From NCBI GenBank assembly GCA_027448765.1, contig DAIDMV010000005.1, forward strand, positions 9,530 to 50,881: a DNA stretch of 41,352 nucleotides, read 5' to 3'. The notes beneath the pieces were generated by a model. That model made no database searches and was not told the origin of the DNA. It saw nothing but the letters and a program-made list of their open reading frames with translations. The stretch is from a bacterium (GTDB lineage: Bacteria > Patescibacteriota > Saccharimonadia > Saccharimonadales > UBA4665). Position numbers and translations under genes: made by a program. Below are positions 9,022 through 18,042 of the stretch, one piece after another. Numbering within the stretch: the stretch's first letter is position 1; each line of letters begins with the position of its first letter.

Positions 9022-9445
9022 TTTATCTATTATTCCAGTTTTAAGTGAAAAGTCTTACCAGCTCTCCTTAAAAAGAAATTGTTATGTTTTCTCAGTTTCT
9101 AAAAATTATAATAAAATTGAGGTCACGAAGACAATTGAAAAAAACTATAACGTTAAAGTTAAAGATGTCAATATAACTAATTTAAAAGGTAAGAAAAAAA
9201 GAGTTATGTCGATTACAGGTAAGCGACAATCAAATCAATTCGGCTATCGTAATAATACTAAACGAGCCTTTGTTTATCTGAAAGATGGTTTTAAAATTCC
9301 AATTTTCGATGCTATTGAAGAAGAAACCAAGAAAGAAGAAAAAGCTCAGAAAAATTTTGATAAAATTGCCGAAAAAGAATTAAAGAAATCGGAAAAGAAA
9401 CCTAGAAAAATTTTAGGTAATCGTAAGTCCAAGGAAAAGGAATAA
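9014..9445 (+). CDS. rplW: Ribosomal protein L23 with charged C-terminal extension
   Basis: 50S protein at the tunnel exit, docking site for trigger factor and SRP. Residues 1-95 are the L23 fold (IIPVLSEKSYQLSLKRNCYVFSV, then NYNKIEVTKTIEKNYNVKVKDVNI, KGKKKR). At 143 residues it is about 45 longer than typical L23; the surplus is a Lys/Glu-rich tail from about residue 96 to the end, predicted to be helical or disordered on the ribosome surface. It overlaps rplD by 8 nt. Confidence 0.95.
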   Translation: MNSLSIIPVLSEKSYQLSLKRNCYVFSVSKNYNKIEVTKTIEKNYNVKVKDVNITNLKGKKKRVMSITGKRQSNQFGYRNNTKRAFVYLKDGFKIPIFDAIEEETKKEEKAQKNFDKIAEKELKKSEKKPRKILGNRKSKEKE

Positions 9446-9449
9446 TCAG

Positions 9450-10304
9450 ATGGCCCTTAAATATTATAATCCAACTAGTCCTGCTCTAAGAGGTAAAACG
9501 ACCCAAGATTTTTCAGATATTACAACTAAGAAACCAGTTAGAAGTTTATTGGTTATCAAGAAAAAACATTCAGGTCGCAATAACCAAGGTCGCATTACAA
9601 CCCGACATCAAGGAGGTGGTAATCGCGTTTATTATCGAAAAATTGATTTTAAGTTACCTAATGATTTTATTGGAACTATTGAGCATATTGAATACGATCC
9701 AAATCGTAGCGCTAGGATAGCTAGATTAAAAGATGAGGCAGGAAAGTATCATTATATTGTTGCTGCTGCTAATTTTAAAATCGGTCAAATTATCAGAACC
9801 GGTCAAGATGTACCCATTGAAAATGGTAATCGACTTTGCTTAAAAGATATTCCTGTCGGAAGTACAATTTATAATATTGAGTTAGTCAAGAATCATGGTG
9901 GTCAATTGGTGCGATCGGCTGGTACGAGTGCGCAGTTAATGGGATTAGATAATAATTATGCTCAAGTTAGATTACCAAGTGGTGAAATGAGATTAATCCA
10001 TCAAGATTGTCAGGCCTCAATCGGTGTTGTCGGTAACGAGCAGCATCAAAATGTTAAAATCGGAAAAGCTGGATCAAACCGTCATCGTGGTATTAGGCCA
10101 TCAGTTCGTGGTGTAGTCATGAATGCTGTTGATCACCCTCATGGAGGAGGTGATGGAGGCCGTCACGGTATTGGTGGTGGTAAAAATCATGGTTCAGCTC
10201 CAAAAACGCCTTGGGGACAGAAAACGCTTGGTTATAAAACAAGACACACTAGAAAGTCTAATAAATTTATTATAAGAAGTCGTCATTTGGCGAAAAGGAA
10301 ATAA
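9450..10304 (+). CDS. rplB: Ribosomal protein L2
   Basis: Essential 50S protein at the subunit interface, needed for peptidyl-transferase assembly. The 284-residue product has RNNQGRITTRHQGGGNRVYYRKIDF near the N-terminus and the conserved VVMNAVDHPHGGGDGG motif near the C-terminus. The latter is followed by a Gly/His-rich loop (RHGIGGGKNHGSAPKTPWGQ) in place of the usual shorter loop, then TLGYKTR. The start is 4 nt after rplW. Confidence 0.98.
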   Translation: MALKYYNPTSPALRGKTTQDFSDITTKKPVRSLLVIKKKHSGRNNQGRITTRHQGGGNRVYYRKIDFKLPNDFIGTIEHIEYDPNRSARIARLKDEAGKYHYIVAAANFKIGQIIRTGQDVPIENGNRLCLKDIPVGSTIYNIELVKNHGGQLVRSAGTSAQLMGLDNNYAQVRLPSGEMRLIHQDCQASIGVVGNEQHQNVKIGKAGSNRHRGIRPSVRGVVMNAVDHPHGGGDGGRHGIGGGKNHGSAPKTPWGQKTLGYKTRHTRKSNKFIIRSRHLAKRK

Positions 10305-10307
10305 GTT

Positions 10308-10583
10308 ATGTCAAGATCACTCAAAAAAGGACCATACGTAGATTTTAAACTAGCTAAAAAAGTTGAAGCATTGGCTAGCGATGATAGAACTATTATCAGA
10401 ACATGGGCTAGAGCTAGTACTATCTCACCTGAATTTGTAGGCCATACTTTTGCTATTCATAACGGAAAAGTTCATGTACCTGTATTTATAACTGAAAATA
10501 TGGTTGGACATAAATTAGGTGAATTTTCTCCAACTCGCAAATTTAGATCACATGGTGGTAAATTAGCCAAAGGAAAGAAATAA
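10308..10583 (+). CDS. rpsS: Ribosomal protein S19
   Basis: 30S head protein contacting the A-site finger. The 91-residue product opens [20 protein letters not shown] and includes [48 protein letters not shown], the full family core. Spacing to rplB is 3 nt. Confidence 0.98.
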   Translation: MSRSLKKGPYVDFKLAKKVEALASDDRTIIRTWARASTISPEFVGHTFAIHNGKVHVPVFITENMVGHKLGEFSPTRKFRSHGGKLAKGKK

Positions 10584-10592
10584 GGAATTTAT

Positions 10593-11000
10593 ATGTCTGT
10601 TAAAGCAATAGCCAATGGAGTAAAAATTAGCCCTCGTAAAGTTTCAGTTGTGGCATCTTTAGTTCGTGGTCGAACTATTGAAGACGCTGTAGTGATTTTG
10701 AACAATACTCCACGACCAAAAAGTTCATTGGCTGTTAAGAAAGTTATTGAAAGCGCTAAAGCTAATGCAATTCATAATCATGGTTATCGATCAGAAGGTT
10801 TGTACATTCAGTCTATTTTAGTGAATCATGGACCAAGACTAAAAAGAATAAGACCAGTTGCTAAAGGTATTGCCCATGGTATTACAAGAAGAACTTCACA
10901 TATTACAGTTATTGTTGATGGCAGTTTAAGGGAGGTTAAAAAACCAACCAAAACTAGTACTACTAAATCTGTCAATAAACCAAAGAAGGAGTCAAAGTAA
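10593..11000 (+). CDS. rplV: Ribosomal protein L22
   Basis: 50S tunnel protein. The 135-residue product has ISPRKVSVVASLVRGRTIEDAVVIL at the N-terminus and the beta-hairpin region GPRLKRIRPVAKGIAHGITRRTSHITVIV, which reaches the tunnel constriction (site of macrolide-resistance changes in other bacteria). A Lys/Thr-rich tail of about 20 residues follows. The stop overlaps the rpsC start by one base (TAATG). Confidence 0.97.
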   Translation: MSVKAIANGVKISPRKVSVVASLVRGRTIEDAVVILNNTPRPKSSLAVKKVIESAKANAIHNHGYRSEGLYIQSILVNHGPRLKRIRPVAKGIAHGITRRTSHITVIVDGSLREVKKPTKTSTTKSVNKPKKESK

Positions 11001-11629
11001 TGGGTCAAAAAGTTAATCCAATATCAATGAGATTACAAATTAATCATGATTGGTCTTCTAAGTGGTTTGCTAATAAAAATGATTATGCTAAATTCTTATC
11101 TCAAGATTTAGCGGTCCGTAATATTATTGACAAAAAATTTGGTTCTCGTGCTGCCATTAATCGTGTTGACATTAACCGTACTCCAAACTTAGTAACAGTT
11201 ACTATATCTACTGCTAAAGCTGGTGTAGTAATTGGTAAAGGTGGAGTTGGCGCTAATGAACTAAAGAATGAAACCGAAAAGATCTATGCTACGTCGGTTA
11301 AAATTAATATTGAAGAGCTTAAAAAACCAGATTTATATGCTAAATTATTAGCTCAGAATATCGCTTATCAATTAGAAAAAAGAATTAATTTTAGACGAGC
11401 TATTAAATCAGCTTCTTCTAATGCTATGAAAGCTGGAGCTCAAGGTGTTAGGATTGAAGTATCTGGTCCTTTAAATGGTGCTGAAATGTCAAGACGAGAG
11501 AAGGAAGTAGCTGGTTCTGTACCACTTCACACACTTAGAGCTAATATTGATTTTGCAAAAGTTGATGCTCATACAATCGCTGGTTTAATTGGCATTAAAG
11601 TTTGGATTTACAAAGGGGAGGTAGCTTAA
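11000..11629 (+). CDS. rpsC: Ribosomal protein S3
   Basis: 30S protein at the mRNA entry. The 209-residue product starts [33 protein letters not shown] and carries a type-II KH domain with [17 protein letters not shown] (about residues 75-91), then the C-terminal domain with [38 protein letters not shown]. It ends [12 protein letters not shown] without the long basic tail of some homologues. Spacing to rplP is 1 nt. Confidence 0.98.
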   Translation: MGQKVNPISMRLQINHDWSSKWFANKNDYAKFLSQDLAVRNIIDKKFGSRAAINRVDINRTPNLVTVTISTAKAGVVIGKGGVGANELKNETEKIYATSVKINIEELKKPDLYAKLLAQNIAYQLEKRINFRRAIKSASSNAMKAGAQGVRIEVSGPLNGAEMSRREKEVAGSVPLHTLRANIDFAKVDAHTIAGLIGIKVWIYKGEVA

Positions 11630-11630
11630 A

Positions 11631-12044
11631 ATGTTGATGCCATCCAGAACTAAATTTCGAAAAGTCCGAAAGGGTAAAATTAGAGGTAATGCTTCATCTG
11701 GTAATTTTATTGCCTTTGGTGATTATGGTCTAATGTCTCTTGGACACGAAAGAATAACCTCTAGACAGATTGAAGCCTCTAGGCAAGCTATGACACGTCA
11801 TATAAAAAGAGGTGGCAAGATTTGGATTAGAATTTTCCCACACACACCTGTTACTAAAAAGCCTCTAGATGTTAAAATGGGCAGCGGTAAGGGGAATCCT
11901 GAATACTTTGCAGCTAAAGTTAAACCTGGTACTGTTTTGTTTGAAATGCAGGGTGTTGATGAAGCTGTTGCTCGTGAAGCAATGCGACTAGCCGCTAATA
12001 AATTACCAATTAAGACTAAATTTATTGTTCGTGAGGATTCATAA
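11631..12044 (+). CDS. rplP: Ribosomal protein L16
   Basis: 50S protein organising the A-site region. The 137-residue product starts [22 protein letters not shown] and includes [43 protein letters not shown] and [19 protein letters not shown]. The ATG at 11631 rather than the internal ATG at 11637 fits the family start MLMP. It overlaps rpmC by 1 nt. Confidence 0.98.
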   Translation: MLMPSRTKFRKVRKGKIRGNASSGNFIAFGDYGLMSLGHERITSRQIEASRQAMTRHIKRGGKIWIRIFPHTPVTKKPLDVKMGSGKGNPEYFAAKVKPGTVLFEMQGVDEAVAREAMRLAANKLPIKTKFIVREDS

Positions 12045-12244
12045 TGAAAACAGTTGAAATTAGAAAATTATCAGTTGAAGAATTAACGAAAGAAAGCGTC
12101 AAATTACGAGAAGAAATTATGACATTAAAATCGCAGATTAAATTAGGTCAATTAACTAATGTACGACAGATTAAAATGAAACGTAAAGATTTAGCTCGTG
12201 TTTTAACTGTTTTAAGCGATGAGTTAGCAAAGGAGACAGAATAA
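12044..12244 (+). CDS. rpmC: Ribosomal protein L29
   Basis: Small helical 50S protein near the tunnel exit. The 66-residue product has [45 protein letters not shown], matching the two-helix L29 pattern. It overlaps rplP upstream and rpsQ downstream by one base each (TAATG type). Confidence 0.95.
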   Translation: MKTVEIRKLSVEELTKESVKLREEIMTLKSQIKLGQLTNVRQIKMKRKDLARVLTVLSDELAKETE

Positions 12245-12540
12245 TGTCAAAAAATTTAATTGGTGTTGTCTCTTCCACTAAAAATGATAAAACCATTACG
12301 GTTAGTGTTGAATATAAAAAAACTCATCCTATATATAAAAAACAGTACACTGTAACTAAGAAATTTTTAGCTCATGATGCTAAAAATCAAGCTCAATTGG
12401 GTGATAAGGTCATGATTGTTGAAACCCGACCATTGAGTGCTCGTAAACGTCATATTCTAGCAAAAATTTTAAATCATTCGGAATTAAAAACTCAGGTTGA
12501 TAAAGTAAAAACAACCATTGAAGACGGAGATTTGACATGA
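12244..12540 (+). CDS. rpsQ: Ribosomal protein S17
   Basis: 30S OB-fold protein. The 98-residue product has [66 protein letters not shown], the complete S17 core, plus a short acidic and Lys tail. The stop TGA (12538-12540) overlaps the rplN ATG at 12537 (ATGA). Its use shows that UGA is a stop in this organism. Confidence 0.97.
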   Translation: MSKNLIGVVSSTKNDKTITVSVEYKKTHPIYKKQYTVTKKFLAHDAKNQAQLGDKVMIVETRPLSARKRHILAKILNHSELKTQVDKVKTTIEDGDLT

Positions 12541-12905
12541 TTCAACAAGAAACAAGACTAAATGTATGTGATAATTCAGGTGCTAAAGAAATTCTCTGCA
12601 TTAGAGTTTTGGGCGGGACTAAAAGACGATACGCAAGAGTTGGTGATATGATTGTTGCTACCGTTAAAGAAGCAGCACCAAACGGTAACGTTAAGAAAAA
12701 ATCAGTCGTTAAAGCAGTTGTTGTTAGAACTAGAAATAAAATTCAACGTCCTGATGGCTCAACAATTGCCTTTGATGATAATGCTGCTGTAATTGTTGGT
12801 GATGATAAATTGCCAAAAGCAACTAGAATTTTCGGTCCAGTACCGCGTGAACTGAGAGACCTAGGTTATATTAAAATCATTAACTTAGCTCCGGAGGTTT
12901 TGTAA
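12537..12905 (+). CDS. rplN: Ribosomal protein L14
   Basis: 50S intersubunit-bridge protein. The 122-residue product starts [27 protein letters not shown] and has the family signature region with [27 protein letters not shown], then [12 protein letters not shown]. Length and sequence are typical. It overlaps rpsQ by 4 nt and rplX by 1 nt. Confidence 0.98.
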   Translation: MIQQETRLNVCDNSGAKEILCIRVLGGTKRRYARVGDMIVATVKEAAPNGNVKKKSVVKAVVVRTRNKIQRPDGSTIAFDDNAAVIVGDDKLPKATRIFGPVPRELRDLGYIKIINLAPEVL

Positions 12906-13231
12906 TGCAAAGTTTATATAAAATTAGACTTAAAAAAGGTGATCTTGTTATGGTTAGAGTTGGTAAATATAAAGGTAAAACTGGTAAAATTTTGAAAACT
13001 CACCCTAAAACAAATCAAGTAACGATTGAAAATATTAATGTCGTCAAAAAACACCTCAAACCAAATAACACATATCCTCAAGGAACAATTCTTGAAATCA
13101 CTAAACCAATTGATGTTTCTAAGGTTGGCATTTTTGACGCAGATACAAAAAAAGTTTCTAGAATTGGTTATCGATTAGAAGGTGACAAAAAAATTCGTTA
13201 TTATAAAACTTCTAATAAGGAAATTAAATAA
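12905..13231 (+). CDS. rplX: Ribosomal protein L24
   Basis: Assembly-initiating 50S protein with a KOW motif: RLKKGDLVMVRVGKYKGKTGKILKTHPKTNQVTIENINVVKKHLKPN (about residues 8-54). The 108-residue product is of normal length. The stop overlaps the rplE ATG by one base. Confidence 0.97.
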   Translation: MQSLYKIRLKKGDLVMVRVGKYKGKTGKILKTHPKTNQVTIENINVVKKHLKPNNTYPQGTILEITKPIDVSKVGIFDADTKKVSRIGYRLEGDKKIRYYKTSNKEIK

Positions 13232-13797
13232 TGGCTAAGCAGCAAATTTCTACTAGTTTAAAAGAAACTTACAATAACGAAATTTTAGTTAATTTAATGA
13301 AACAGTTTAATTTAACCAATAAAAACCAAGTCAGCAAACTAACTAAAATTGTGATTAACAGTGGTATTGGCTCAGCTAAAGATGATAAAAAGATCCTTGA
13401 AGTAGCTGAGAACACTTTCTTGAAGATTACTGGTCAAAAACCTGTCAAGCAATTAGCCAAAAAATCAATCGCTAGTTTTAAATTAAGAGAAGGCAATGTG
13501 GTTGGTTTAAAAGTTACTCTTCGTAATGACTATATGTATGATTTTCTATATCGATTAATTCACATAGTATTACCAAGATTAAGAGACTTTCATGGTATAA
13601 GCGATAAAGCATTCGATAAGCAGGGTAATTATTCGCTTGGTTTACATGACCAAACTATTTTTCCTGAATTATCATTTGAAGAAACATCAGTTTTACATGG
13701 TTTACAAATTAATTTTGTTTTTGATCGTCATAATATTGACATGAATAAAAGTTTAATGAGAGAATTCGGTATACCTTTCATAAAGGAGAATAAGTAA
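13231..13797 (+). CDS. rplE: Ribosomal protein L5
   Basis: 50S protein that binds 5S rRNA. The 188-residue product has LTKIVINSGIGSAKDDKKILEVAENTFLKITGQKPVKQLAKKSIASFKLREGNVVGLKVTLR, then RLRDFHGISDKAFDKQGNYSLGLHDQTIFPE. All are family hallmarks, and length is normal. The stop directly abuts rpsN. Confidence 0.98.
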   Translation: MAKQQISTSLKETYNNEILVNLMKQFNLTNKNQVSKLTKIVINSGIGSAKDDKKILEVAENTFLKITGQKPVKQLAKKSIASFKLREGNVVGLKVTLRNDYMYDFLYRLIHIVLPRLRDFHGISDKAFDKQGNYSLGLHDQTIFPELSFEETSVLHGLQINFVFDRHNIDMNKSLMREFGIPFIKENK

Positions 13798-14067
13798 ATG
13801 GCTAAAAAATCAATTGTCGCTCGAGATGAAAAACGAAAAAAGATGATTGCTCAATATGCAGAAAAAAGAATTGAGTTAAAAAAAATCGGAGATTATGAAT
13901 CTTTGGCAAAATTACCAAGAAATTCATCAAGAACAAGATTAACAAACCGTTGTATCGAGACTGGCAGATCAAGAGGTTATATGAGACGTTTTGGTTTATC
14001 GAGAATTTCATTTCGAGAACATGCATCAAAAGGTGAAATTCCTGGTATAACGAAATCTAGCTGGTAA
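13798..14067 (+). CDS. rpsN: Ribosomal protein S14 (zinc-free form)
   Basis: 30S head protein. The 89-residue product has [51 protein letters not shown]. The two CxxC pairs of the short zinc-binding S14 are absent (only one Cys remains), and its length is intermediate between the zinc form (61) and E. coli S14 (101). It is therefore a C-minus S14. The start abuts the rplE stop (TAAATG). Confidence 0.97.
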   Translation: MAKKSIVARDEKRKKMIAQYAEKRIELKKIGDYESLAKLPRNSSRTRLTNRCIETGRSRGYMRRFGLSRISFREHASKGEIPGITKSSW

Positions 14068-14084
14068 AAAAAGGAGAATAATAT

Positions 14085-14489
14085 ATGAGCTTAACCACTA
14101 CAGATCCAATTTCAGACATGTTAACTAGAATTCGTAATGTTATTTTAGTGCATAAATCAACAACTAATGTTCCTTATAGTAGAATAAAGGAAGATATTTT
14201 GAAGATTTTTAAAGATAATCGATTGATTGATAGCTATAAAGTTATCGATAATGGTGTGACCGATAAGAAGATTTTAATTGAAATTAATGCCGATAATCAG
14301 CCAACCAGGATTAATGAATTAAAAAGAGTCTCTAAGCCTGGTCGCCGAATTTATGTTAATTCTAAAGATATTCCAACTGTGAAACAGGGAAGAGGTTTCT
14401 TGATTATTTCTACTTCAAAAGGTATAATGACAAGTTTTGAGGCTAAGAAAAAAAATATCGGTGGTGAAATTTTGTGTCAAATTTATTAA
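14085..14489 (+). CDS. rpsH: Ribosomal protein S8
   Basis: 30S central-domain protein. The 134-residue product starts MSLTTTDPISDMLTRIRNVILVHKSTTNVPYSRIKEDILKIFKDNRLI. It ends with the S8 C-terminal RNA-binding segment KQGRGFLIISTSKGIMTSFEAKKKNIGGEILCQIY. Start chosen from a strong AAGGAG run about 8 nt upstream. Confidence 0.98.
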   Translation: MSLTTTDPISDMLTRIRNVILVHKSTTNVPYSRIKEDILKIFKDNRLIDSYKVIDNGVTDKKILIEINADNQPTRINELKRVSKPGRRIYVNSKDIPTVKQGRGFLIISTSKGIMTSFEAKKKNIGGEILCQIY

Positions 14490-14504
14490 TAAGGATAAAA
14501 TAAG

Positions 14505-15044
14505 ATGAGTCGAATAGGAAAACTACCAATTAAAGTACCAAATGGTGTGACAATCACTGTTGATTCAAATAAGGTTTTAGTTAAAGGCCCTAAAGGAGAA
14601 TTAGATCTTTTATTGCTTGACGGTATTCAATGTCAAGTTGATGATAACACTATGGTTGTCACAAGAGCTAACGATGAATTGAGCATAAAAGCTAAGCACG
14701 GATTGACAAGAGCTTTAATAAATAATATGGTTATAGGAGTAAGTGAAGGTTTTTCGAAGAAACTAGAAATAAATGGAGTAGGTTTTAAGGTGGCGTTAAA
14801 CGGTAATAGCTTAAATCTAAGTCTTGGTTTTTCTCACGATATAAAGTATCCGCTGCAAGATGGAATCGTCGCAACAGTTGAGCAGAATACGATTACTATT
14901 TCCGGAATTGATAAACAAAAAGTTGGTCAAGTTGCTGCCGAGATTCGAAAACTTAAAAAACCTGAACCTTACAAAGGTAAAGGCATTAAGTATAGTGATG
15001 AAGTTATCATACGTAAAAGCGGTAAGAGCGGTAAGGATAAATAA
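14505..15044 (+). CDS. rplF: Ribosomal protein L6
   Basis: 50S protein of the factor-binding region. The 179-residue product starts MSRIGKLPIKVPNGVTITVDSNKVLVKGPKGEL. Its C-terminal repeat ends with the L6 signature KKPEPYKGKGIKYSDEVIIRKSGKSGK. Length is typical; rplR follows after 2 nt. Confidence 0.98.
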   Translation: MSRIGKLPIKVPNGVTITVDSNKVLVKGPKGELDLLLLDGIQCQVDDNTMVVTRANDELSIKAKHGLTRALINNMVIGVSEGFSKKLEINGVGFKVALNGNSLNLSLGFSHDIKYPLQDGIVATVEQNTITISGIDKQKVGQVAAEIRKLKKPEPYKGKGIKYSDEVIIRKSGKSGKDK

Positions 15045-15046
15045 TT

Positions 15047-15403
15047 ATGAAAAATCTGCAGACAAAATTAGAACACCGTCATTTAAGACTAAAAAGAACT
15101 CGCTCTAAATTACATGGTACTGCTCAAGTTCCAAGATTGAGTATCCATATCTCTTTGAGACACGTTAGTGCCCAGTTAATTAATGATGATTTACATCACA
15201 CAATTGCTTATTCTACTAGCATTGGAAATAAAAAGCTTAGTGGTAATTTGACTAAAAAATCTCAACTGATTGGTCAAAATATTGCTGATAAAGCTTTAAA
15301 AAATAATATTAAACAAGTCGTTTTTGATCGAGGTTATAAAATTTATCACGGAAGAGTTAAAGAATTAGCTGAAGCTGCACGTGCGAAAGGACTGGAATTC
15401 TAA
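15047..15403 (+). CDS. rplR: Ribosomal protein L18
   Basis: 5S-rRNA-binding 50S protein. The 118-residue product has KLEHRHLRLKRTRSKLHGTAQVPRLSIHISLRHVSAQLINDDLHHTIAYST and the C-terminal FDRGYKIYHGRVKELAEAARAKGLEF, both characteristic. The stop overlaps the rpsE ATG by one base (TAATG). Confidence 0.98.
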   Translation: MKNLQTKLEHRHLRLKRTRSKLHGTAQVPRLSIHISLRHVSAQLINDDLHHTIAYSTSIGNKKLSGNLTKKSQLIGQNIADKALKNNIKQVVFDRGYKIYHGRVKELAEAARAKGLEF

Positions 15404-15942
15404 TGGTTAGTAGCAATCTAAAAGAAAATCAATCAGACATAACTGAAGAAATTGTCTGGCAAGAAAGAACTCTAGATATTGATCGAATCGCTAGAGTAGT
15501 CAAAGGTGGACGACGATTCCGTTTTCGAGCTTTAGTTGTGGTTGGCGACGGTCATGGTCAGGTCGGCATAGGTATCGCAAAGGGTGCTGATGTTACAGCC
15601 GCTATTACGAAAGCAAGTGCTACTGCAAAGAAAAATCTTATTAATGTTGCAATTCATAATGAAACGATTCCTCATGAAATTCAATCTAAAAAAGGTGGTG
15701 CAGTTATTTTGTTAAAACCAGCATCTAATGGTCGGGGTTTAATAGCCGGTGGAGTTGTTAGAAGTATTCTTGAGTTAGCCGGTATTAATAATATTGTATC
15801 TAAGTCTTTGGGCTCATCTAATAAAATTAATATGTCTTACGCAACCTTGAAAGCCTTAACTCAATTAGTTCCAAAAGATCAATGGTTGGTCAACGATCAA
15901 TTGCATATAAAGAAAAAAGCCAATATTGGAGCTAAGAAATGA
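15403..15942 (+). CDS. rpsE: Ribosomal protein S5
   Basis: 30S protein important for decoding fidelity and mRNA unwinding. The 179-residue product has WQERTLDIDRIARVVKGGRRFRFRALVVVGDGHGQVGIGIAKGADVTAAITKASATAKKNLI. It also has GGAVILLKPASNGRGLIAGGVVRSILELAGINNIVSKSLGSSNKINMSYATLKAL. Its stop overlaps rplO by 4 nt (ATGA). In most bacteria rpmD (L30) lies between rpsE and rplO; here there is no room for it. Confidence 0.98.
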   Translation: MVSSNLKENQSDITEEIVWQERTLDIDRIARVVKGGRRFRFRALVVVGDGHGQVGIGIAKGADVTAAITKASATAKKNLINVAIHNETIPHEIQSKKGGAVILLKPASNGRGLIAGGVVRSILELAGINNIVSKSLGSSNKINMSYATLKALTQLVPKDQWLVNDQLHIKKKANIGAKK

Positions 15943-16403
15943 AATATAATCAACTTAAATTAGATAAACAAAAAAAAATTAAACGAGTCGGCCGAGGTAT
16001 TTCCAGTGGTCAAGGTAAAACAGCTGGTCGTGGTACCAAAGGACAAAAATCTCGTACTGGAAAAAAGCTAAGGCCAGGTTTTAGTGGTGGCAGTAACCCT
16101 TTATTGCAACAATTACCTAAGTTGCCTGGTTTTCGTAGTCATTTAATTAAACCAGAAATTGTTAAAACAGGACAATTAAACAAGTTGACTAAAACTCAAA
16201 TTAATACATTGATTTTACATCAAGCTGGTTTGATTTCTAGTCCTTATATTAAGGTTAAATTAGTCATGTCTACTCCAATTGATAAAAAGATGACGATTAG
16301 CTTAAATGGCGCCAGTCAACAAGCTATTGAAAGTCTTGAATCGAAAGGTGGTCAGTTCATTAAAGTTGAAAGACTGGCTAGAGAAAAGAAGTCAAATCTA
16401 TAA
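15939..16403 (+). CDS. rplO: Ribosomal protein L15
   Basis: Late-assembly 50S protein. The 154-residue product has the Gly-rich N-terminal segment KRVGRGISSGQGKTAGRGTKGQKSRTGKKLRPGFSGGSNPLLQQLPKLPGF and a typical C-terminal domain with ASQQAIESLESKGGQFIKVE. Its start is embedded in the rpsE stop (ATGA), so it replaces the usual rpsE-rpmD-rplO order with a direct rpsE-rplO junction. Confidence 0.97.
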   Translation: MKYNQLKLDKQKKIKRVGRGISSGQGKTAGRGTKGQKSRTGKKLRPGFSGGSNPLLQQLPKLPGFRSHLIKPEIVKTGQLNKLTKTQINTLILHQAGLISSPYIKVKLVMSTPIDKKMTISLNGASQQAIESLESKGGQFIKVERLAREKKSNL

Positions 16404-16437
16404 AGTTTTGAATATAAGAGGGTAATATTTTTAAATT

Positions 16438-17925
16438 ATGAATTGGCGAGTTATCTGGAAATCTTTAAAAGAAAAAGATATGAGAAATCGTATCTTAGCT
16501 GTCATTGGTATTTTAATTGTTTTTAGAATTTTAGCCCAAGTGCCAGTACCTATTGCTAATGCTCAAACTACCCATCAAATTTTACAAAGTTTATTTAACT
16601 CTAAAAGCTCACCACAATTATTAAGTTTTATTAATGTTTTGTCTGGCGGAGCTTTAGCGAATTTTTCAATTATGATTGCAGGTGTAGGGCCATATATTAA
16701 TGCTTCGATTATTATGCAGCTACTAACTAGAGCTATTCCAAAATTAGAAGCTTTACATAAAGATGGTGAATCTGGTCAGAATAAAATTAATCAGTATACT
16801 AGAATTTTAACTTTCCCTTTGGCTATTATTCAGTCGATTGGTTCAATCTTTTTAATCAGAGAGGCTGCTTCATCGATTAGTGGTGCCAGCAGTATAACCG
16901 CTAATGCATCTTTAATGCAGTGGGTTTTAATGGTTAGTGCATTGACTGGTGGATCAATGTTATTGATGTGGTTGGGTGAATTAATTACTGAACAAAGTAT
17001 TGGTAACGGTATCTCTTTAATCATTACGGTCAGTATTGTTTCTCAGTTACCTTATAATATAGCCAGTATTGTTAATTCGGTTGGCAAAAAAGCTAATTGG
17101 GTTATTTTTGGTCATGACAAATTACCTTTTTCTAGGACCAGCTTTTATTACCTTGTCATAACAGTCGGATTAATTCTATTAGTGACTTATCTGGTTGTGA
17201 TGCTGAATGAGGCGTCTAGGAATTTAAAAGTCAGTTATGCTAAAAAGGTTCAAGGTAATCGCGCTTATGGTGGAGTAACTACGACGTTACCGGTTAAGCT
17301 AATTACGGCTGGAGTCATTCCAATTATTTTTGCGGTGGCTTTTTTAAGTGTGCCAAGTTTTATAGGCCAAGTTTTACAAGGACTACATAGTGTTAATCTG
17401 GCTAATCTAGGAGCGAAATTGACAACTTGGTTTTCAGCACCAACACCAACAAGCTTTAAGACTGAAGGATTAGATGCTTATATATATCCCGTAGTCTATT
17501 TTTTGCTAGTTTTTTTATTTACATTTTTTTATACTTCAATTTCTTTCAATGCACAGGAGATAGCGGAAAATCTTGATAAACAAGGTGGCTTTATTGAGGG
17601 TATTAGGTCTGGTAAACAAACTGAAAAATACTTATCTAGAGTCGTTAATCGTTTAACATTGTTTGGTGCTTTAAGTTTAGGTATTCTAGCTTTAATGCCT
17701 ATTATTGCTCAGATATTTATTCCTGTCAGTATCACGATTGGTGGAACAAGTATTTTGATCTTAGTGTCTGTAGCTTTACAAACCTTGAGAGCAATTGAGT
17801 CAAGAGCGATTATGGTTACTTACGACAACTATACTGATAGTGGTTTTTTCCACGATGATGAAGAAGAAAAGCCGAAAACTAAAAAAAAGCTATTTGGCAT
17901 ACTTGGCAAAAAAGTAAGTTCCTAA
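16438..17925 (+). CDS. secY: Preprotein translocase subunit SecY
   Basis: Pore subunit of the Sec translocon in the cytoplasmic membrane. The 495-residue product begins MNWRVIWKSLKEKDMRNRILAVIGILIVFRILAQVPVP and shows about ten hydrophobic helices. Landmarks are the plug/TM2 region LSGGALANFSIMIAGVGPYINASIIMQLL, GESGQNKINQYTRIL, GNGISLIITVSI, and the cytosolic loop NAQEIAENLDKQGGFIEGIRSGKQTEKYLSRVVNRLTLFGAL. It is about 50-60 residues longer than E. coli SecY, partly from longer external loops and a charged C-terminal tail (DDEEEKPKTKKK). The nearest purine run (AGAGGG) is rather far (about 14 nt) from the ATG. adk and map, which often follow secY, are absent. Confidence 0.97.
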   Translation: MNWRVIWKSLKEKDMRNRILAVIGILIVFRILAQVPVPIANAQTTHQILQSLFNSKSSPQLLSFINVLSGGALANFSIMIAGVGPYINASIIMQLLTRAIPKLEALHKDGESGQNKINQYTRILTFPLAIIQSIGSIFLIREAASSISGASSITANASLMQWVLMVSALTGGSMLLMWLGELITEQSIGNGISLIITVSIVSQLPYNIASIVNSVGKKANWVIFGHDKLPFSRTSFYYLVITVGLILLVTYLVVMLNEASRNLKVSYAKKVQGNRAYGGVTTTLPVKLITAGVIPIIFAVAFLSVPSFIGQVLQGLHSVNLANLGAKLTTWFSAPTPTSFKTEGLDAYIYPVVYFLLVFLFTFFYTSISFNAQEIAENLDKQGGFIEGIRSGKQTEKYLSRVVNRLTLFGALSLGILALMPIIAQIFIPVSITIGGTSILILVSVALQTLRAIESRAIMVTYDNYTDSGFFHDDEEEKPKTKKKLFGILGKKVSS

Positions 17926-18000
17926 TTATTGATTAATATTGAATTTTTTTAAAAAAAAGATTAATATATTGATAATAAATAGTTATTAAAAGATTTTTTC

Positions 18001-18028
18001 TTTACATTATATTTATTAATGCTATAAT
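18001..18028 (+). promoter_or_regulatory. Strong promoter of infA operon
   Basis: TTTACA (18001-18006), a 16-nt spacer and a perfect TATAAT (18023-18028) with an extended -10 TG at 18020-18021. The start should fall near 18035, only about 8 nt before the infA ATG at 18043, with no Shine-Dalgarno in between. The 117-nt secY-infA gap also contains an AT-only near-palindrome (T7A8 around 17945-17960) but no GC-stemmed terminator. Confidence 0.75.
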
Positions 18029-18042
18029 TAATTATTATATTT

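Noticed and set aside
17940-17965. T7A8 near-palindrome after secY as a terminator
   Set aside because: The stem would be only A-T pairs without a GC core, and AT-rich background gives such runs often; the infA promoter behind it makes termination plausible, but the hairpin is not convincing.
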